A stretch of 64,000 bases of DNA from Roseiconus lacunae (GCF_008312935.1 NZ_VSZO01000079.1:310001-374000), one strand, 5' to 3'; shown: positions 11,054-20,989, counted from the stretch's first letter. Numbers and translations: made by a program. The notes: generated by a model from the sequence alone, not told the origin.

Positions 11054-11232
11054 GGTGAATTTGCGGTCGACGTGTGGTTCGTGCTGTGGCCCCGTTGGAT
11101 GCCCGCTCGGTCAGGTCCTTTGGGGCGATGCCCCATCGACTGAACCGCTGACCACGCATGGCAAAGGTTGCTTTGGGGAAATCGAGAAAGGATCAAACGG
11201 GGAGGGAATAAACAAGCGGGGACAGAGCACTG

Positions 11233-11610
11233 TTAAAGGGTGTCTTTTGGTTGAGCCTGACGAGCTGAGGTGTGTTCTCGCTCTCGCTGCGACTTTGATG
11301 CTCGGGTGGCGACCGAGATGAAGCGAATCATCCCCAACGCAAATCCGGCCAAGCCTCCCAACGCCAAGCCCAAAGGGCGAGTGTTTCCGAGTGCCCGGTC
11401 GATAAGCATCCCAAGGCCGCCGATCGCGATCGCGAAAAATGCCAACTCCAATCCAGCCCCCGTCAATCGCGCCCAAGGCGGTGTCGAGCGATCGTCCGAC
11501 CGTCGCCTCTTGGGTTCGAGGTGTGGTTGGCTGTCCTCCGCCGAATTCTCAAGTGGCGATGAAAAATTGTCGTCGCGGCGACGGGGACCGTCTGGTTTCT
11601 TTTCACGCAT
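11233..11610 (-). CDS. atpZ: AtpZ/AtpI family protein, first gene of atp operon
   Basis: A 125-residue small membrane protein. The charged N-terminal half (MREKKPDGPRRRDDN) is followed by two hydrophobic helices around AFFAIAIGGLGMLIDRALG and LGLALGGLAGFALGMIRFI, the usual pattern of the ATP synthase gene 1 (AtpZ) family. The frame opens at 11769, but the upstream part looks non-coding and ATG 11610 gives the expected length. It is the probable first gene of the operon, and the 180-bp gap to the next gene holds nothing recognisable. Confidence 0.8.
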   Translation of the reverse strand: MREKKPDGPRRRDDNFSSPLENSAEDSQPHLEPKRRRSDDRSTPPWARLTGAGLELAFFAIAIGGLGMLIDRALGNTRPLGLALGGLAGFALGMIRFISVATRASKSQREREHTSARQAQPKDTL

Positions 11611-12398
11611 TGCGATCACCAATCCTGTTGGCTCGACAAGCTCAATTGAGACAAGAGTGTGACTCGACACGGAAAAAGAGATAGGTGGGGCGACGGATAG
11701 CCGCAGTTGTGTGGCGCCAGAACGCCATCCCTCTTTTGGAAGGCGGCCATGCTTGATCGCTGGTCGCACCGTGGGGCGGGGCCGACGATGGTCGGCAAAA
11801 CAAGCCTCGGGAGCTAGCCGTAGAATCGTCCCAGCTCGCCTAATCGGTGACTCACAAGGCTGATGCTAGATGCCAAAAAAGACATGGTGTCTATTTGGGC
11901 GGGCAAGTTTTGAATCTTTCGTGCAAACTTTTATCCGGCAAAGTACGCGGTCAAACGCAGAAATCAGGTTGGAACCACGGGTTTACGCCAATCGGAGTCT
12001 AGAAGTTTTTTCGATGCTTGGCATAATGGTTGTGGTGTTGATTACTCCTTTAGAGGCTCCTGAGCGGCACGGTGACCCCGCCAAACCCCACTCTTTGGGA
12101 CAAGTTGCACCCGATTTGGGAGAAACCTGGACTAATCAACTCCGCTGGACCGAGCACTGCAACGCCCCGATTTGAGCCGTGATTCAATTCGTACCACCTG
12201 TTGGCATGCCCCCCGCCTCCGGATCGCCCGTGATGGGATTGCACGATTTCGGACGAGGTGCTGCACCGCAGACCGCAGTCAACAACGCACCTGTTTTCCG
12301 CTGGGCGACCGCCCCTAGTCGGATGGCCGGTGGCAAGTTTTTTCGGCCTAGCAGCCCCGCCCCCGCCGCACGAAAAACGAATATTCGGAGATAGAGCT
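11611..12398. other. Divergent intergenic region, atp operon / DUF4912 gene
   Basis: About 790 bp with no credible gene; the frames inside it are short and featureless. It must contain the promoter of the ATP synthase operon (minus strand) and probably that of the DUF4912 gene (plus strand). I could not assign convincing promoter boxes by eye. Confidence 0.4.
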
Positions 12399-13712
12399 TT
12401 GATCACGACTGCAGATCTAAAGTCCCAAACACGCCGTGAGCTTGCCACGCTTGCCAAGAACTATGGCATCGCGGGTTGGCACGGAATGAGAAAGGATGAA
12501 CTGGTCGACGCGATCAGTAAAACGCAGCGACGATTGCGACGCAAAACGAAAGCCGCCACAAATGGGACGGCGTCGAAAGCGAAAAAAACAAGCCGAACGG
12601 CTTCGGCTCAGTCGTCGACTTCAAGATCCGCGGCCGCACCGCGATCGAGTTCTAGCTCAGCAAAATCAAAGCCTTCGCGGGCCGGCAGTTCACGGACGGC
12701 GGCAGCCACGACGAAGCGATCGCGGTCAAAGTCTCGTTCGAGTGTTTCGCTAAACGATCGACCTCTGCCAGAGATGCGGACGCCTAAGGTCTCCGCCAAG
12801 ACCGCTCGGATTCGTGCCCAGCTTCGTCGGCAAAAAGAGCAGGCCGAGCGTTTGCGTGACCTTTCGACCGGGACGCTTGTCGGTGGCGCGGCGATGAAAA
12901 ATGGCAATCAAAAGTCAAGCGAGCCACATCGCGACCGCGTGATCCTGATGGTACGCGATTCGTACTGGCTGCAAGCAACTTGGGAGATCACCCGTGCGAG
13001 TGTTTCGCGAGCGGAGTCATCGCTCGCCGAACGATGGCACACCGCGACGCCGGTCCTTCGTGTGATGTCTGTCGAAGACGTTTCGAACAATTGTGCCGAA
13101 ACGGTGCACCGCGACATTCCAATCCACGGTGGCGTTGATACTTGGTACATCGATGTCCAAGACCCGCCGACCCGATTCCGCGTTGCGGTCGGCTACCTGA
13201 CCTCCGATGACCAGTTTCACTCACTTTGCCGTAGTAACATTGTCGAAACGCCCAGTCCCGGGGACTGTGAACGGCTCGACGAACACTGGCACGAAATTGC
13301 CGATGACTACGAACGGATTTACTCGCTCAGTGGTGGCTATGAAAACGATAGCAGCGATCTGAAAGAAATCTTTGAAGAGCGTCTACACCGTTCGATGCCT
13401 TCACGGAATGGTTCGTCGCAATCGGCCGCCGACCCGACCCTGCTTCGCCAATCCAAGTTGCCGTTCGAGGTCGACGCCGAGTTGATCGTCTTCGGGAAAA
13501 CCTCGGCCGGTTCGTCTGTCTCACTTGGCGGTCGTCCGGTCAAACTCCAAAGCGATGGAACATTCACCGTTCGCATGAAGCTTCCCGATAAACGGCAAGT
13601 GCTTCCGGTCACCGCCGAAAGCCGCGATGGCATGCGACAGCGTACCACTGTGATCGCGGTCGAGCGGAACACAAAAGTGCTCGAAGCGGTCGACGTTAAA
13701 GACACAATGTAA
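12399..13712 (+). CDS. DUF4912 domain protein with Rho-N-like head
   Basis: A 437-residue cytoplasmic protein of unknown biochemical role. The frame is open from 12258, but the first 47 codons look non-coding. A TTG at 12399 follows ggag at good spacing and begins just before a Rho N-terminal-like domain (residues ~4-45, TRRELATLAKNYGI and MRKDELVDAI), suggesting nucleic-acid binding. A Lys/Arg/Ser/Ala-rich linker spans ~50-150. The DUF4912 domain begins at RDSYWLQATWEI, with DTWYIDV and FRVAVGYL, and the C-terminus has a beta-rich GRPVKLQSDGTF region. It is monocistronic and ends in a strong terminator. Confidence 0.82.
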   Translation: MITTADLKSQTRRELATLAKNYGIAGWHGMRKDELVDAISKTQRRLRRKTKAATNGTASKAKKTSRTASAQSSTSRSAAAPRSSSSSAKSKPSRAGSSRTAAATTKRSRSKSRSSVSLNDRPLPEMRTPKVSAKTARIRAQLRRQKEQAERLRDLSTGTLVGGAAMKNGNQKSSEPHRDRVILMVRDSYWLQATWEITRASVSRAESSLAERWHTATPVLRVMSVEDVSNNCAETVHRDIPIHGGVDTWYIDVQDPPTRFRVAVGYLTSDDQFHSLCRSNIVETPSPGDCERLDEHWHEIADDYERIYSLSGGYENDSSDLKEIFEERLHRSMPSRNGSSQSAADPTLLRQSKLPFEVDAELIVFGKTSAGSSVSLGGRPVKLQSDGTFTVRMKLPDKRQVLPVTAESRDGMRQRTTVIAVERNTKVLEAVDVKDTM

Positions 13713-13740
13713 GTCAACGAGCCGGTCACGTGATCTTCGG

Positions 13741-13805
13741 CGAGGCACCGAGGGAACAGAGAAATCCACACCAATCTCTGATCCCCCTTGGTGCCTCGTT
13801 TTTTT
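13741..13805 (+). terminator. Strong intrinsic terminator
   Basis: Nine-bp perfect arms cgaggcacc (13741-13749) and ggtgcctcg (13790-13798) continue inward as an imperfect stem (gaggg with ccccctt, cagaga with tctctg) and are followed directly by seven T residues. It lies 28 bp after the DUF4912 stop codon. Confidence 0.85.
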
Positions 13806-14171
13806 GGGGGGTGGTGGCGTTAAGGTTTTTGCCCCGTGTACCGTTCGCTAGTGGGAGATCGTTTGCCATCGGCGAGCCGGCTCCGAGCATGAGGGGTTTC
13901 ATCGTCGTTACGCTTGGTGTTCGACGAAGGCGTGGCAGCGTCCTTGACTCGAACGAAAACGCGAAGTGATTGACCCGAAGGACTGAAGCACAGCGACTGT
14001 GATTCCGGTCGATTGTGGCGGTCTCATTCGTCATTCGTACGTGCGAGGCGATCTTCCATTGCGGTCGATCGCGGACCACCGCAGTGACTTGAAGGTCATG
14101 AATTCGAATTCGGCATCTCGTTTGCAAGTTCGGAGTCGCTGATTGCTTTTACGTCACTTTTGCCCTCTCGA
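13806..14171. other. Intergenic region
   Basis: About 365 bp between the terminator and the PDZ-protein gene. I see no gene, repeat or clear promoter in it. Confidence 0.4.
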
Positions 14172-14918
14172 ATGATCGCCGATATGAATGCCTTGACCAC
14201 ACCTTCTCCCAAGGACCGCTCTCGTCCTGAAGAGTCAATTAATTTTCCTCAGCCCGTGTTTCTGCTACCGTCATCGCGTCCGAGGCTCTCGGCCTTGTTA
14301 TTTGCCGGGGTGTTTGTCATGGGCGTTGCCTCGATCACGCCATCTTCAGCTTCGGCACAGACAGCGTCGCAGACGACGTTGATCGAAGCGGAGCCGGAAA
14401 CGATTCCTGCCGGAGCGACTGAAATCACGATTCGTTCGGTCGATGATGTGATCGTGGCACTCGGGCGACTCGAACGTGATCTCAAACGACCGCGGCAAGA
14501 ACCAGTGGCGGTCCGTACCGGCGATGGTCAGCCACTGTTAGGCGTCTTGATGAAGGATTCGCCCTTGGGGGTCGAGGTGGAATCCGTAATTGATGGCAGT
14601 GCGGCGGCGATGGCAGGACTGACCAAGGGGGACAAAATTGTCGAGATTAATCAGTTCAACATCGAAAAACCTGGCGACGTCAATGACGCGATCGCCAATC
14701 ACGCCGTCGGGTCGAAGCTCAAGGTTAAGTGGATCCGGCACAATGTCTCGCATCAGCGCGAAATCGTCTTTGTCCCGCAGCAACCACCGGCGGAGGGCAC
14801 GATCGCAGGCCGCCCTGATCCCGAGACCCAGCGTCTCCGCGAAGAGGTCGTCGTCTTGCGCCGGCAGGTTCAGGCATTGACGCGAGCCGTTCGTTCGCTC
14901 GCCCTGCTTCATCAATAA
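14172..14918 (+). CDS. Secreted or membrane-anchored PDZ-domain protein
   Basis: A 248-residue protein. After a polar N-terminal stretch comes a hydrophobic segment (ALLFAGVFVMGVASITP, then SSASAQ) that reads as a late signal peptide or anchor. A PDZ domain lies at roughly residues 105-195 (LLGVLMKDSPLGVEVESV, AGLTKGDKIVEIN and the GSKLKVKWIR strand). The C-terminus is a short coiled coil (RLREEVVVLRRQVQALTRAVR). No protease domain is attached, so it is probably an adaptor that binds C-terminal peptides outside the cytoplasm. The start is uncertain: an in-frame TTG at 14160 and an ATG at 14184 are also possible. Confidence 0.75.
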   Translation: MIADMNALTTPSPKDRSRPEESINFPQPVFLLPSSRPRLSALLFAGVFVMGVASITPSSASAQTASQTTLIEAEPETIPAGATEITIRSVDDVIVALGRLERDLKRPRQEPVAVRTGDGQPLLGVLMKDSPLGVEVESVIDGSAAAMAGLTKGDKIVEINQFNIEKPGDVNDAIANHAVGSKLKVKWIRHNVSHQREIVFVPQQPPAEGTIAGRPDPETQRLREEVVVLRRQVQALTRAVRSLALLHQ

Positions 14919-15045
14919 GCTCGCAGCGTGTCTTATCCGGCGACAGTTGAATCAATGTCGTGATCGCTCCACCGACTCGATCGTGTATCGCGGACCGTTT
15001 TTGAGTTTGGAACGCTACGTGTGCAACCTAGGCACACTATGATGG

Positions 15046-17394
15046 TTGAGAGAACATCCCTCGGTCATCCAGAGTGCGAGTGTAGTAGTGAGCAGCGAGA
15101 AAGACGGAACTGGGGCAACATTGCCGAAACCTTTCGGGCCGGGAACGCTAGTCCCCGATATCCGCGGTGGGTTGGTCGTCTTCCTTGTCGCGTTACCGCT
15201 TTGCTTAGGAATTGCGTTGGCATCGGGGGCGACCGGTGAGCCTGGTGCGTTGCCGCTGATGAGCGGTTTGATCGCTGGGATCGTTGGTGGACTAGTTGTC
15301 GGTTCGATCAGCGGTTCGCACACGAGTGTCAGCGGTCCGGCTGCAGGATTGACGGCGATCGTCATCGCCCAAGTTGAAAACTGTGGTTCGGTCGAAGCCT
15401 TCTTGCTCGCAGTCGTTTTGGCTGGGGTGTTGCAGATCGCAATGGGGATTTGCAAAGCCGGCGCCCTCTCTGCGTTTTTTCCCTCCAGTGTGATCAAGGG
15501 ACTGCTCGCCGCGATCGGCGTGATTCTGATTTTGAAACAGATCCCTCACGTCCTGGGGCACGATAGTGACCCGGAAGGGGAAATGTCCTTTGCCCAGCCG
15601 GATCACGAGAATACGTTCAGCGAATTGGTTTCGATGGTGGACGACTTTCACATCGGTGCCGCTGCGGTAGGTTTATTGGCGATCGGTCTACTGGTGTTAT
15701 GGCAAAAGTTCGATGTCCTGCGGAAGTCCATCGTTCCCGGCCCATTGGCAGCGGTGCTATTCGGCGTATCGTTGCACTTGTTTTTCCTATCGCTCGGTGG
15801 AAACTGGGCGATCGGCCCCGAGCACTTAGTCCAAATACCGGTGGCGGAATCGGCGGCCGATCTTTCGACGTTCCTTACATTTCCAGACATCGGCGCGTTC
15901 TTGAATCCAGCGATTTACGTTGCGGCGGTTACGATCGCCATCGTCGCGTCTCTCGAAACGCTGCTCAATCTGGAAGCCGTCGATAAGCTGGATCCGTTGC
16001 GACGCAATTCACCGCCTAACCGTGAACTAGTCGCCCAGGGCGCGGGCAATATCGTCTCGGGAATGCTGGGTGGATTGCCGGTGACGAGCGTGATCGTGCG
16101 TGGCAGCGTGAACGTCAACATCGGTGCCAAGACGAAGGTCAGCACGATCGTGCATGGGATTCTCTTGGTCCTCAGTGTTGTATTCATCCCGCAGTACTTG
16201 AACATGATCCCGCTCTCGGCTTTGGCCGCGATCCTGCTGGTCACGGGATTCAAGTTAGCCAGCCCCGCGCTGTTCAAGCAGATGTATCGCGAAGGACGCT
16301 ATCAGTTCTTGCCGTTCTTTATCACATTAGTCGCGATTGTGTTCACTGACTTGCTGATCGGAATCTTGATCGGCCTGCTTGTCAGTGCACTGTTTATTTT
16401 AAATAGCAACCTACGACGACCGCTTCGCCGCGTAGTCGAATCACACCTTGACGGTGAAGTGACCTACGTCGAACTGTCACCGCAGGTCAGTTTTTTAAAT
16501 CGTGGGGCACTCGATAAACTGTTCTCCGAGGCCAAGCCGAACAGCAACTTACTGATCGACGCGACACATTCGGATTACATCGATCCGGATATTTTGAGCA
16601 TGATTCGGGAGTTCAAAGACACCACCGCGCCGGCGCGTGGTATTAAAGTTTCGCTCCGTGGCTTTCGTGATAAATACAAGTTGCGTGACGAAGTCTTGTT
16701 CGCCGACTACGCGACGCGGGAACTGAAGGAACGGATCACGCCGGATCAAGTGCTAATGATGCTGCGCGAAGGCAACGCGCGATTTCATACCGGTCAGCGT
16801 TTGTCGCGTGATCTGGGACGACAAATCAACGCGACACGTCTGGGCCAAAACCCCTTTGCCGCGGTGCTTAGTTGCATCGATTCTCGTGTCCCCGTCGAAT
16901 TGATTCTCGACCAAGGCATCGGGGATGTGTTCAGTATTCGAGTCGCGGGGAACATCGTCGGAACTAAGACCCTGGCCAGTTTGGAATACGCCGTCGCTGT
17001 CAGTGGGGTCAAATTGGTATTGGTCCTGGGCCACACGCAATGCGGTGCCGTCACCAGCAGTATCGAGTTTGTGGGTCGCGGTGACGATGTGGCCGAGGTG
17101 ACCGGATGTAGCCACCTGGGGGCGATTGTCAACGAAGTTGCGGCGAGCGTTTCGCCCGAGGAATGCCAGCGGGCGGCTGATCTACCGGAAAGCGAACGCG
17201 AGTTGTTTATCGACGAGGTCGTCAAGCGAAATGTCCTGCTCACGGCTGAACAGATTCTTCACCGTAGCGACGCGATCGCGGCCGCCGTGGTTGACGGCAG
17301 GGTACGCGTCGTCGGAGCCGTCTATGACATCGCGAGCGGAAAGATCGACTTTTTCGAAGATGAATCTTGGAGTCCCGAAAAAGTCTCCGGCTAA
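15046..17394 (+). CDS. SulP transporter fused to beta-carbonic anhydrase
   Basis: A 782-residue inner-membrane protein. Residues ~35-430 form a SulP/SLC26 anion transporter with many helices (SGSHTSVSGPAAGL, GLPVTSVIVRGSVNVN). A short STAS-like region follows (~440-550, LIDATHSDYIDPDIL). The C-terminal ~215 residues are a complete beta-class carbonic anhydrase with zinc ligands Cys610, His663 and Cys666 and the Asp612/Arg614 pair (CIDSR, GHTQCGA). The natural substrate is probably bicarbonate, interconverted with CO2 by the attached enzyme as it is transported. The TTG start is uncertain and a GTG at 15088 is an alternative. It is monocistronic, with about 130 bp upstream and 470 bp downstream. 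Confidence 0.9.
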   Translation: MREHPSVIQSASVVVSSEKDGTGATLPKPFGPGTLVPDIRGGLVVFLVALPLCLGIALASGATGEPGALPLMSGLIAGIVGGLVVGSISGSHTSVSGPAAGLTAIVIAQVENCGSVEAFLLAVVLAGVLQIAMGICKAGALSAFFPSSVIKGLLAAIGVILILKQIPHVLGHDSDPEGEMSFAQPDHENTFSELVSMVDDFHIGAAAVGLLAIGLLVLWQKFDVLRKSIVPGPLAAVLFGVSLHLFFLSLGGNWAIGPEHLVQIPVAESAADLSTFLTFPDIGAFLNPAIYVAAVTIAIVASLETLLNLEAVDKLDPLRRNSPPNRELVAQGAGNIVSGMLGGLPVTSVIVRGSVNVNIGAKTKVSTIVHGILLVLSVVFIPQYLNMIPLSALAAILLVTGFKLASPALFKQMYREGRYQFLPFFITLVAIVFTDLLIGILIGLLVSALFILNSNLRRPLRRVVESHLDGEVTYVELSPQVSFLNRGALDKLFSEAKPNSNLLIDATHSDYIDPDILSMIREFKDTTAPARGIKVSLRGFRDKYKLRDEVLFADYATRELKERITPDQVLMMLREGNARFHTGQRLSRDLGRQINATRLGQNPFAAVLSCIDSRVPVELILDQGIGDVFSIRVAGNIVGTKTLASLEYAVAVSGVKLVLVLGHTQCGAVTSSIEFVGRGDDVAEVTGCSHLGAIVNEVAASVSPEECQRAADLPESERELFIDEVVKRNVLLTAEQILHRSDAIAAAVVDGRVRVVGAVYDIASGKIDFFEDESWSPEKVSG

Positions 17395-17863
17395 TCCTAC
17401 AATCGATAAATGATCGCAAACGTTCACCGTTTCTTGCCGACATTTTTGCCAAGGGGTTAACCGTGGCCTAAAATGGAATTTCTTTTGCCGTGATGCCTCA
17501 CACGTGCGATCGATTGTGATCATCGAAACCGGAGAAGCTTTGGGGAGCTTCGCAAATAAAACTTGGACGTACCTTTTGCAAGCCGCTCACCTGTTGCGAG
17601 CAGCTCCCATGAGCCATTGGCGAGAAGCATTCGTTGGCCAACGTGGCTCGGGCATGGTGCTTGCCGCCGTTGCCCGCTATCACCGGGGTACGCCTGTCGG
17701 CCGACAAGCGGCCACGATTGGCGGAACATCCGAACCTAATCGTGACGTCGGTTGTGGGTTGCCGCTGGTTCAGCGTTTAGTATCCCAATCCAAATCGCAG
17801 CCCAACTCTCCTTAGAGAGAGTTACGCAAATCCAGTATTTTCGATCTCAAAGGCACAGCAGAC
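17395..17863. other. Long leader or intergenic region before the CHAT-like gene
   Basis: About 470 bp with no convincing gene; a GTG-initiated frame (17504-17815) has no recognisable features. Small hairpins are present, including gaagct/agcttc near 17531-17548 and actctc/gagagt just before the CHAT-like gene. This may be a transcribed leader. Confidence 0.35.
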
Positions 17864-20800
17864 ATGAAGGCGCGAAAAGCGAATCAGTCCCAAAGGGCGT
17901 CTTACCCGATCACGCGAACGACTTGGGGTGGGGCATTGCTGGCGATCCTGTTTTTAATCTGCGTTCCAACGACTGTCGTCGGCCAGGGGGCAGGGCTTGG
18001 CCCCAGTTTAGGACTCGAGCCGACGGGAGTTTCCTATCCTTCGCCGCAGTATTACATGGCACTAGAGGTCTACCGCAGCGGTGACTTAGAAGCTGCGCTC
18101 GATGCCTTCGACATTGCGATCGGACGTACCCGCCGGGATATCAACGGGCATTGGATCGACGCGATACCGGTTTATGCGATGATGGGCGAGGCGCAGTATC
18201 AGCTCGGTGATCTTGAAGCGGCAATGCAAAGCTTAGACATGGCGTTGAAGATCGCGATCCGCTATCGCAGCCAACGCTGGTTGGCTCGACCTGTTTGGAC
18301 GGAGGTATTGCAAGGCCAAGCGGTGCAGACGCCGAAACAGTACCTCTGGCCCGAAGCAAAGGCCGTTAGCATTGCGCCGCTTGCCAGGTCGGTGAAGTAT
18401 TACTCGGGCGAACAATTGACCGAGCAAAGTTTCCAAACACCCGGTCCGATCGAAGAGCTGAATATCAAGACCATCGACATGGTCGAAGTGATGCGTGGTC
18501 TGGCGCTCGCGTCTTATCGCCGGCGCATCATCTTGGGACCGCTCTCGGAAAACGATCCGTTGGCGACCGAGGTGATCGAGAGCACCAAGTATCCCCGTGG
18601 GTTGCAGGTGCCGATCGCACGCAACCTGATCGGTTGCATGCGGGCGGCGGAGCGTTTTGGGGCGATGCAAGATGACCGAGCAATCGAAGATGCCGCTAAA
18701 GTCAGCGGTGAAATGGGGCGAGTTCACTCGCTCGCACCGGTCGTCGGATTGGCAGCCGCGTCGGCAATCGCCGGAACGGACAAACCCGAAGCCGCGGTAC
18801 CGATTTGTTTGCAAGTGGCCAACCAAGCGGCCGCGCTGGGGTACTTCGAGCTCGTCGGCGAGGCCCTGCAATTGGCCGCCGGTTGTGCGAACCAACAGAA
18901 CGCCGCCGTCGTTCAACAGGCGTCGCAAGTCGCGGCGGCGAGTTTGTTGCGCAAGTCGCGTTTCGCAACATTGCAAATCTTACTTGCCGCGGCTGACGCT
19001 GCCGTTACCGCCGGTGACGTTCAAACCGCGACCGCTCGGTTGGGCGAAGCAAAGACGATCGCCGTCCGCCGGGATGTCGCTCAGCCGCGTCTAGATGCCT
19101 ACGGCGCCTACATCGCAGCCAGGATTGCCGCCCGAACCGGAATTTTGACCGATGGCAACGCGACCGTTCGTCCGTGGGAAGAACCGGTTCAGCAAATGAT
19201 TAACTTTGCCACCAACAGCCGATTGAAACGTCGGAACCTAATCAGCATGCCGCGGCTCTATCAACTCCAACGTGTCCGTTTGGCACTCGGCGGCAACATG
19301 GACATGCAGTCGCTCGATCTACTGCTGCAGTTATATTCCGATGCGCCAACAATCGATACTTGGCGACGAGATCCGGTCAATGCGATCGCCGGACACATCG
19401 CAAATCCAGAGGCGTTGCGTCTTGCCAGACTGCGTACTGTCGCTTCGCGTGAAAGTGCGTTAGATGTCTTACTGCGAATGGAGGACCTGTTGACCGGACG
19501 TTTGGATAGTCAGCTTGCACTCGGCGGGCGTGTGCATCAAGTTCGGACTTTGGCTCGGATGCCCGATGATCTGGTCGAAAAAGACGTCGTCGCCTTTCGC
19601 AATACTGCGCCAAAATCCATTCGTGACCTGCGGGCGGCGACAAAAGCAATTGCCGATGGAAACGCCGGTGACCCGTCGCTGTTAAACGCAAAGCTGGAAG
19701 CCGCCGAAGCCGATGCATGGGAGATCGCACTCGACCGCTATGTGACGCCCCGCGTTGTCCCTCGTCGCCTGGACCAAAAGAAGCCGATCGAATCGCTGCC
19801 GGCTGATGTCGCGATGTTGGTGTTCTACCAAGACAACGCTGTCTACCATGCGGTCCTTTGCACGAAACAAAAAGCGAGTTATTGGTCCATCAAAGGTGGC
19901 TCACGACTGGGGGCCGAAATCGCCAAGGTAACTCGGGCGATCGGAGCGTCACAGGCTCGCGGGTCACGTCTTCCCGAAGATGAGAGTTGGCGAAAGGACG
20001 CGGTCAACTTGCGTGATCGACTGATTTCCACCAGTGCCGCACCGCTGCTAGAAGACCGGCTCAATGGGATCAAGCGATTGGTGGTGATCCCTGATGGCCT
20101 GTTGTGGTACCTGCCGTTTGAGATCCTTCCGGTTGACGATTCGGAGTCGCCGCTATTAGGCGACGCCATCGAAATTCGCTATGCGGCTTCGCCGGCGCTC
20201 GCGATCTACCCGACCGCCGCGCCTCCGGTGAAGGGCGAGGTCGCACTAGCGGCTGGCAAAATTTTCGCGCCGCGCGAAATGGAAACCAACGAACAGATGA
20301 TCCTGTCCATTGCCGAGTCGGCAGCGGCCGGTGTTGTTCGGCTGCCTCAAGACGCCGCCGTGCCGACCAGTCGTAGCGGGTTGTTGGGGTCCCATTTGAT
20401 CGTGGCCGACACGACCGTTCCGAATCCTAAGGCGGTGCTACAAACTCCGCTTGCCAGTTTCGAATCGGCGATGCCTTATGGAATGCTAGGGGACTGGTTG
20501 CGTACCGCTGCCCCGACACCGTCTAGCGTCTTCCTCTCCGGGTTCCGTTCGCACTTGGAGACACCGCAGCAAGTCTCTGGGAACGAATTGGCACTTACTC
20601 TGATGTCGCTTCAATACGCCGGCGTGCAAGATGTCACAATCAGTCGCTGGGCTGTCGGAGGAAATTCGACCGCCACATTGCTTCGCGAATATGCTCAAGA
20701 ATTGGGGTTCATGCCACCATCTGAAGCACTGGCGAGAGCGAAGGATGTGCTTCGTCGAACGGAACTCGCACCATCGGCCGAGCCGACGCTTTCCAAAGGC

Positions 20801-20887
20801 GACTTAGACCGCAGCACGTTGACCGGTGGTCAGCCATTTTTCTGGGCAGGCTACCTTCACGCATCGCCGATTAAGGACGGCAACTAA
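17864..20887 (+). CDS. Exported TPR protein with degenerate CHAT domain
   Basis: A 1007-residue protein. A signal peptide or anchor (about residues 22-42, ALLAILFLICVPTTVVGQ) is followed by TPR-like repeats (YYMALEVYRSGDLEAALDAF, GEAQYQLGDLEAAMQSLDMAL) and a long helical region. From ~640 the sequence follows the CHAT (caspase-HetF-associated) fold: DVAMLVFYQDNAVYHAVL, RLVVIPDGLLWYLPFE, and a C-terminal GNELALTLMSLQYAGVQDV ending in FFWAGYLHASP. The usual catalytic landmarks are absent: the LSACETG-type cysteine loop is FLSGFRSHL at ~890-898, and no HFATHG-type histidine is visible. It is therefore probably a non-proteolytic scaffold. The extracytoplasmic location is inferred from the signal. 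Confidence 0.8.
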   Translation: MKARKANQSQRASYPITRTTWGGALLAILFLICVPTTVVGQGAGLGPSLGLEPTGVSYPSPQYYMALEVYRSGDLEAALDAFDIAIGRTRRDINGHWIDAIPVYAMMGEAQYQLGDLEAAMQSLDMALKIAIRYRSQRWLARPVWTEVLQGQAVQTPKQYLWPEAKAVSIAPLARSVKYYSGEQLTEQSFQTPGPIEELNIKTIDMVEVMRGLALASYRRRIILGPLSENDPLATEVIESTKYPRGLQVPIARNLIGCMRAAERFGAMQDDRAIEDAAKVSGEMGRVHSLAPVVGLAAASAIAGTDKPEAAVPICLQVANQAAALGYFELVGEALQLAAGCANQQNAAVVQQASQVAAASLLRKSRFATLQILLAAADAAVTAGDVQTATARLGEAKTIAVRRDVAQPRLDAYGAYIAARIAARTGILTDGNATVRPWEEPVQQMINFATNSRLKRRNLISMPRLYQLQRVRLALGGNMDMQSLDLLLQLYSDAPTIDTWRRDPVNAIAGHIANPEALRLARLRTVASRESALDVLLRMEDLLTGRLDSQLALGGRVHQVRTLARMPDDLVEKDVVAFRNTAPKSIRDLRAATKAIADGNAGDPSLLNAKLEAAEADAWEIALDRYVTPRVVPRRLDQKKPIESLPADVAMLVFYQDNAVYHAVLCTKQKASYWSIKGGSRLGAEIAKVTRAIGASQARGSRLPEDESWRKDAVNLRDRLISTSAAPLLEDRLNGIKRLVVIPDGLLWYLPFEILPVDDSESPLLGDAIEIRYAASPALAIYPTAAPPVKGEVALAAGKIFAPREMETNEQMILSIAESAAAGVVRLPQDAAVPTSRSGLLGSHLIVADTTVPNPKAVLQTPLASFESAMPYGMLGDWLRTAAPTPSSVFLSGFRSHLETPQQVSGNELALTLMSLQYAGVQDVTISRWAVGGNSTATLLREYAQELGFMPPSEALARAKDVLRRTELAPSAEPTLSKGDLDRSTLTGGQPFFWAGYLHASPIKDGN

Positions 20888-20926
20888 CGCTTCGTCTCGG
20901 ACGGACCTAAGGTTCGCTGATCCGTC

Positions 20927-20989
20927 AACGGGCATTCGCCCCGGTGATTGCACCGAAACCGTGGCAAACGCGATGCGGCTTATCCTAAT
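20927..20989 (+). repeat. Dispersed intergenic repeat, copy A
   Basis: This copy shares a 19-bp exact core (20947-20965, starting attgcaccg) and a downstream tatcctaat with a second copy on the opposite strand near 34309-34358. It is an imperfect palindrome, like REP elements. It lies in the 263-bp gap between two converging genes, which otherwise holds nothing recognisable. Confidence 0.5.

Noticed and set aside
18233-18976. 247-codon minus-strand frame inside the CHAT/TPR gene
   Set aside because: Antisense shadow; Arg/His-rich without any domain.
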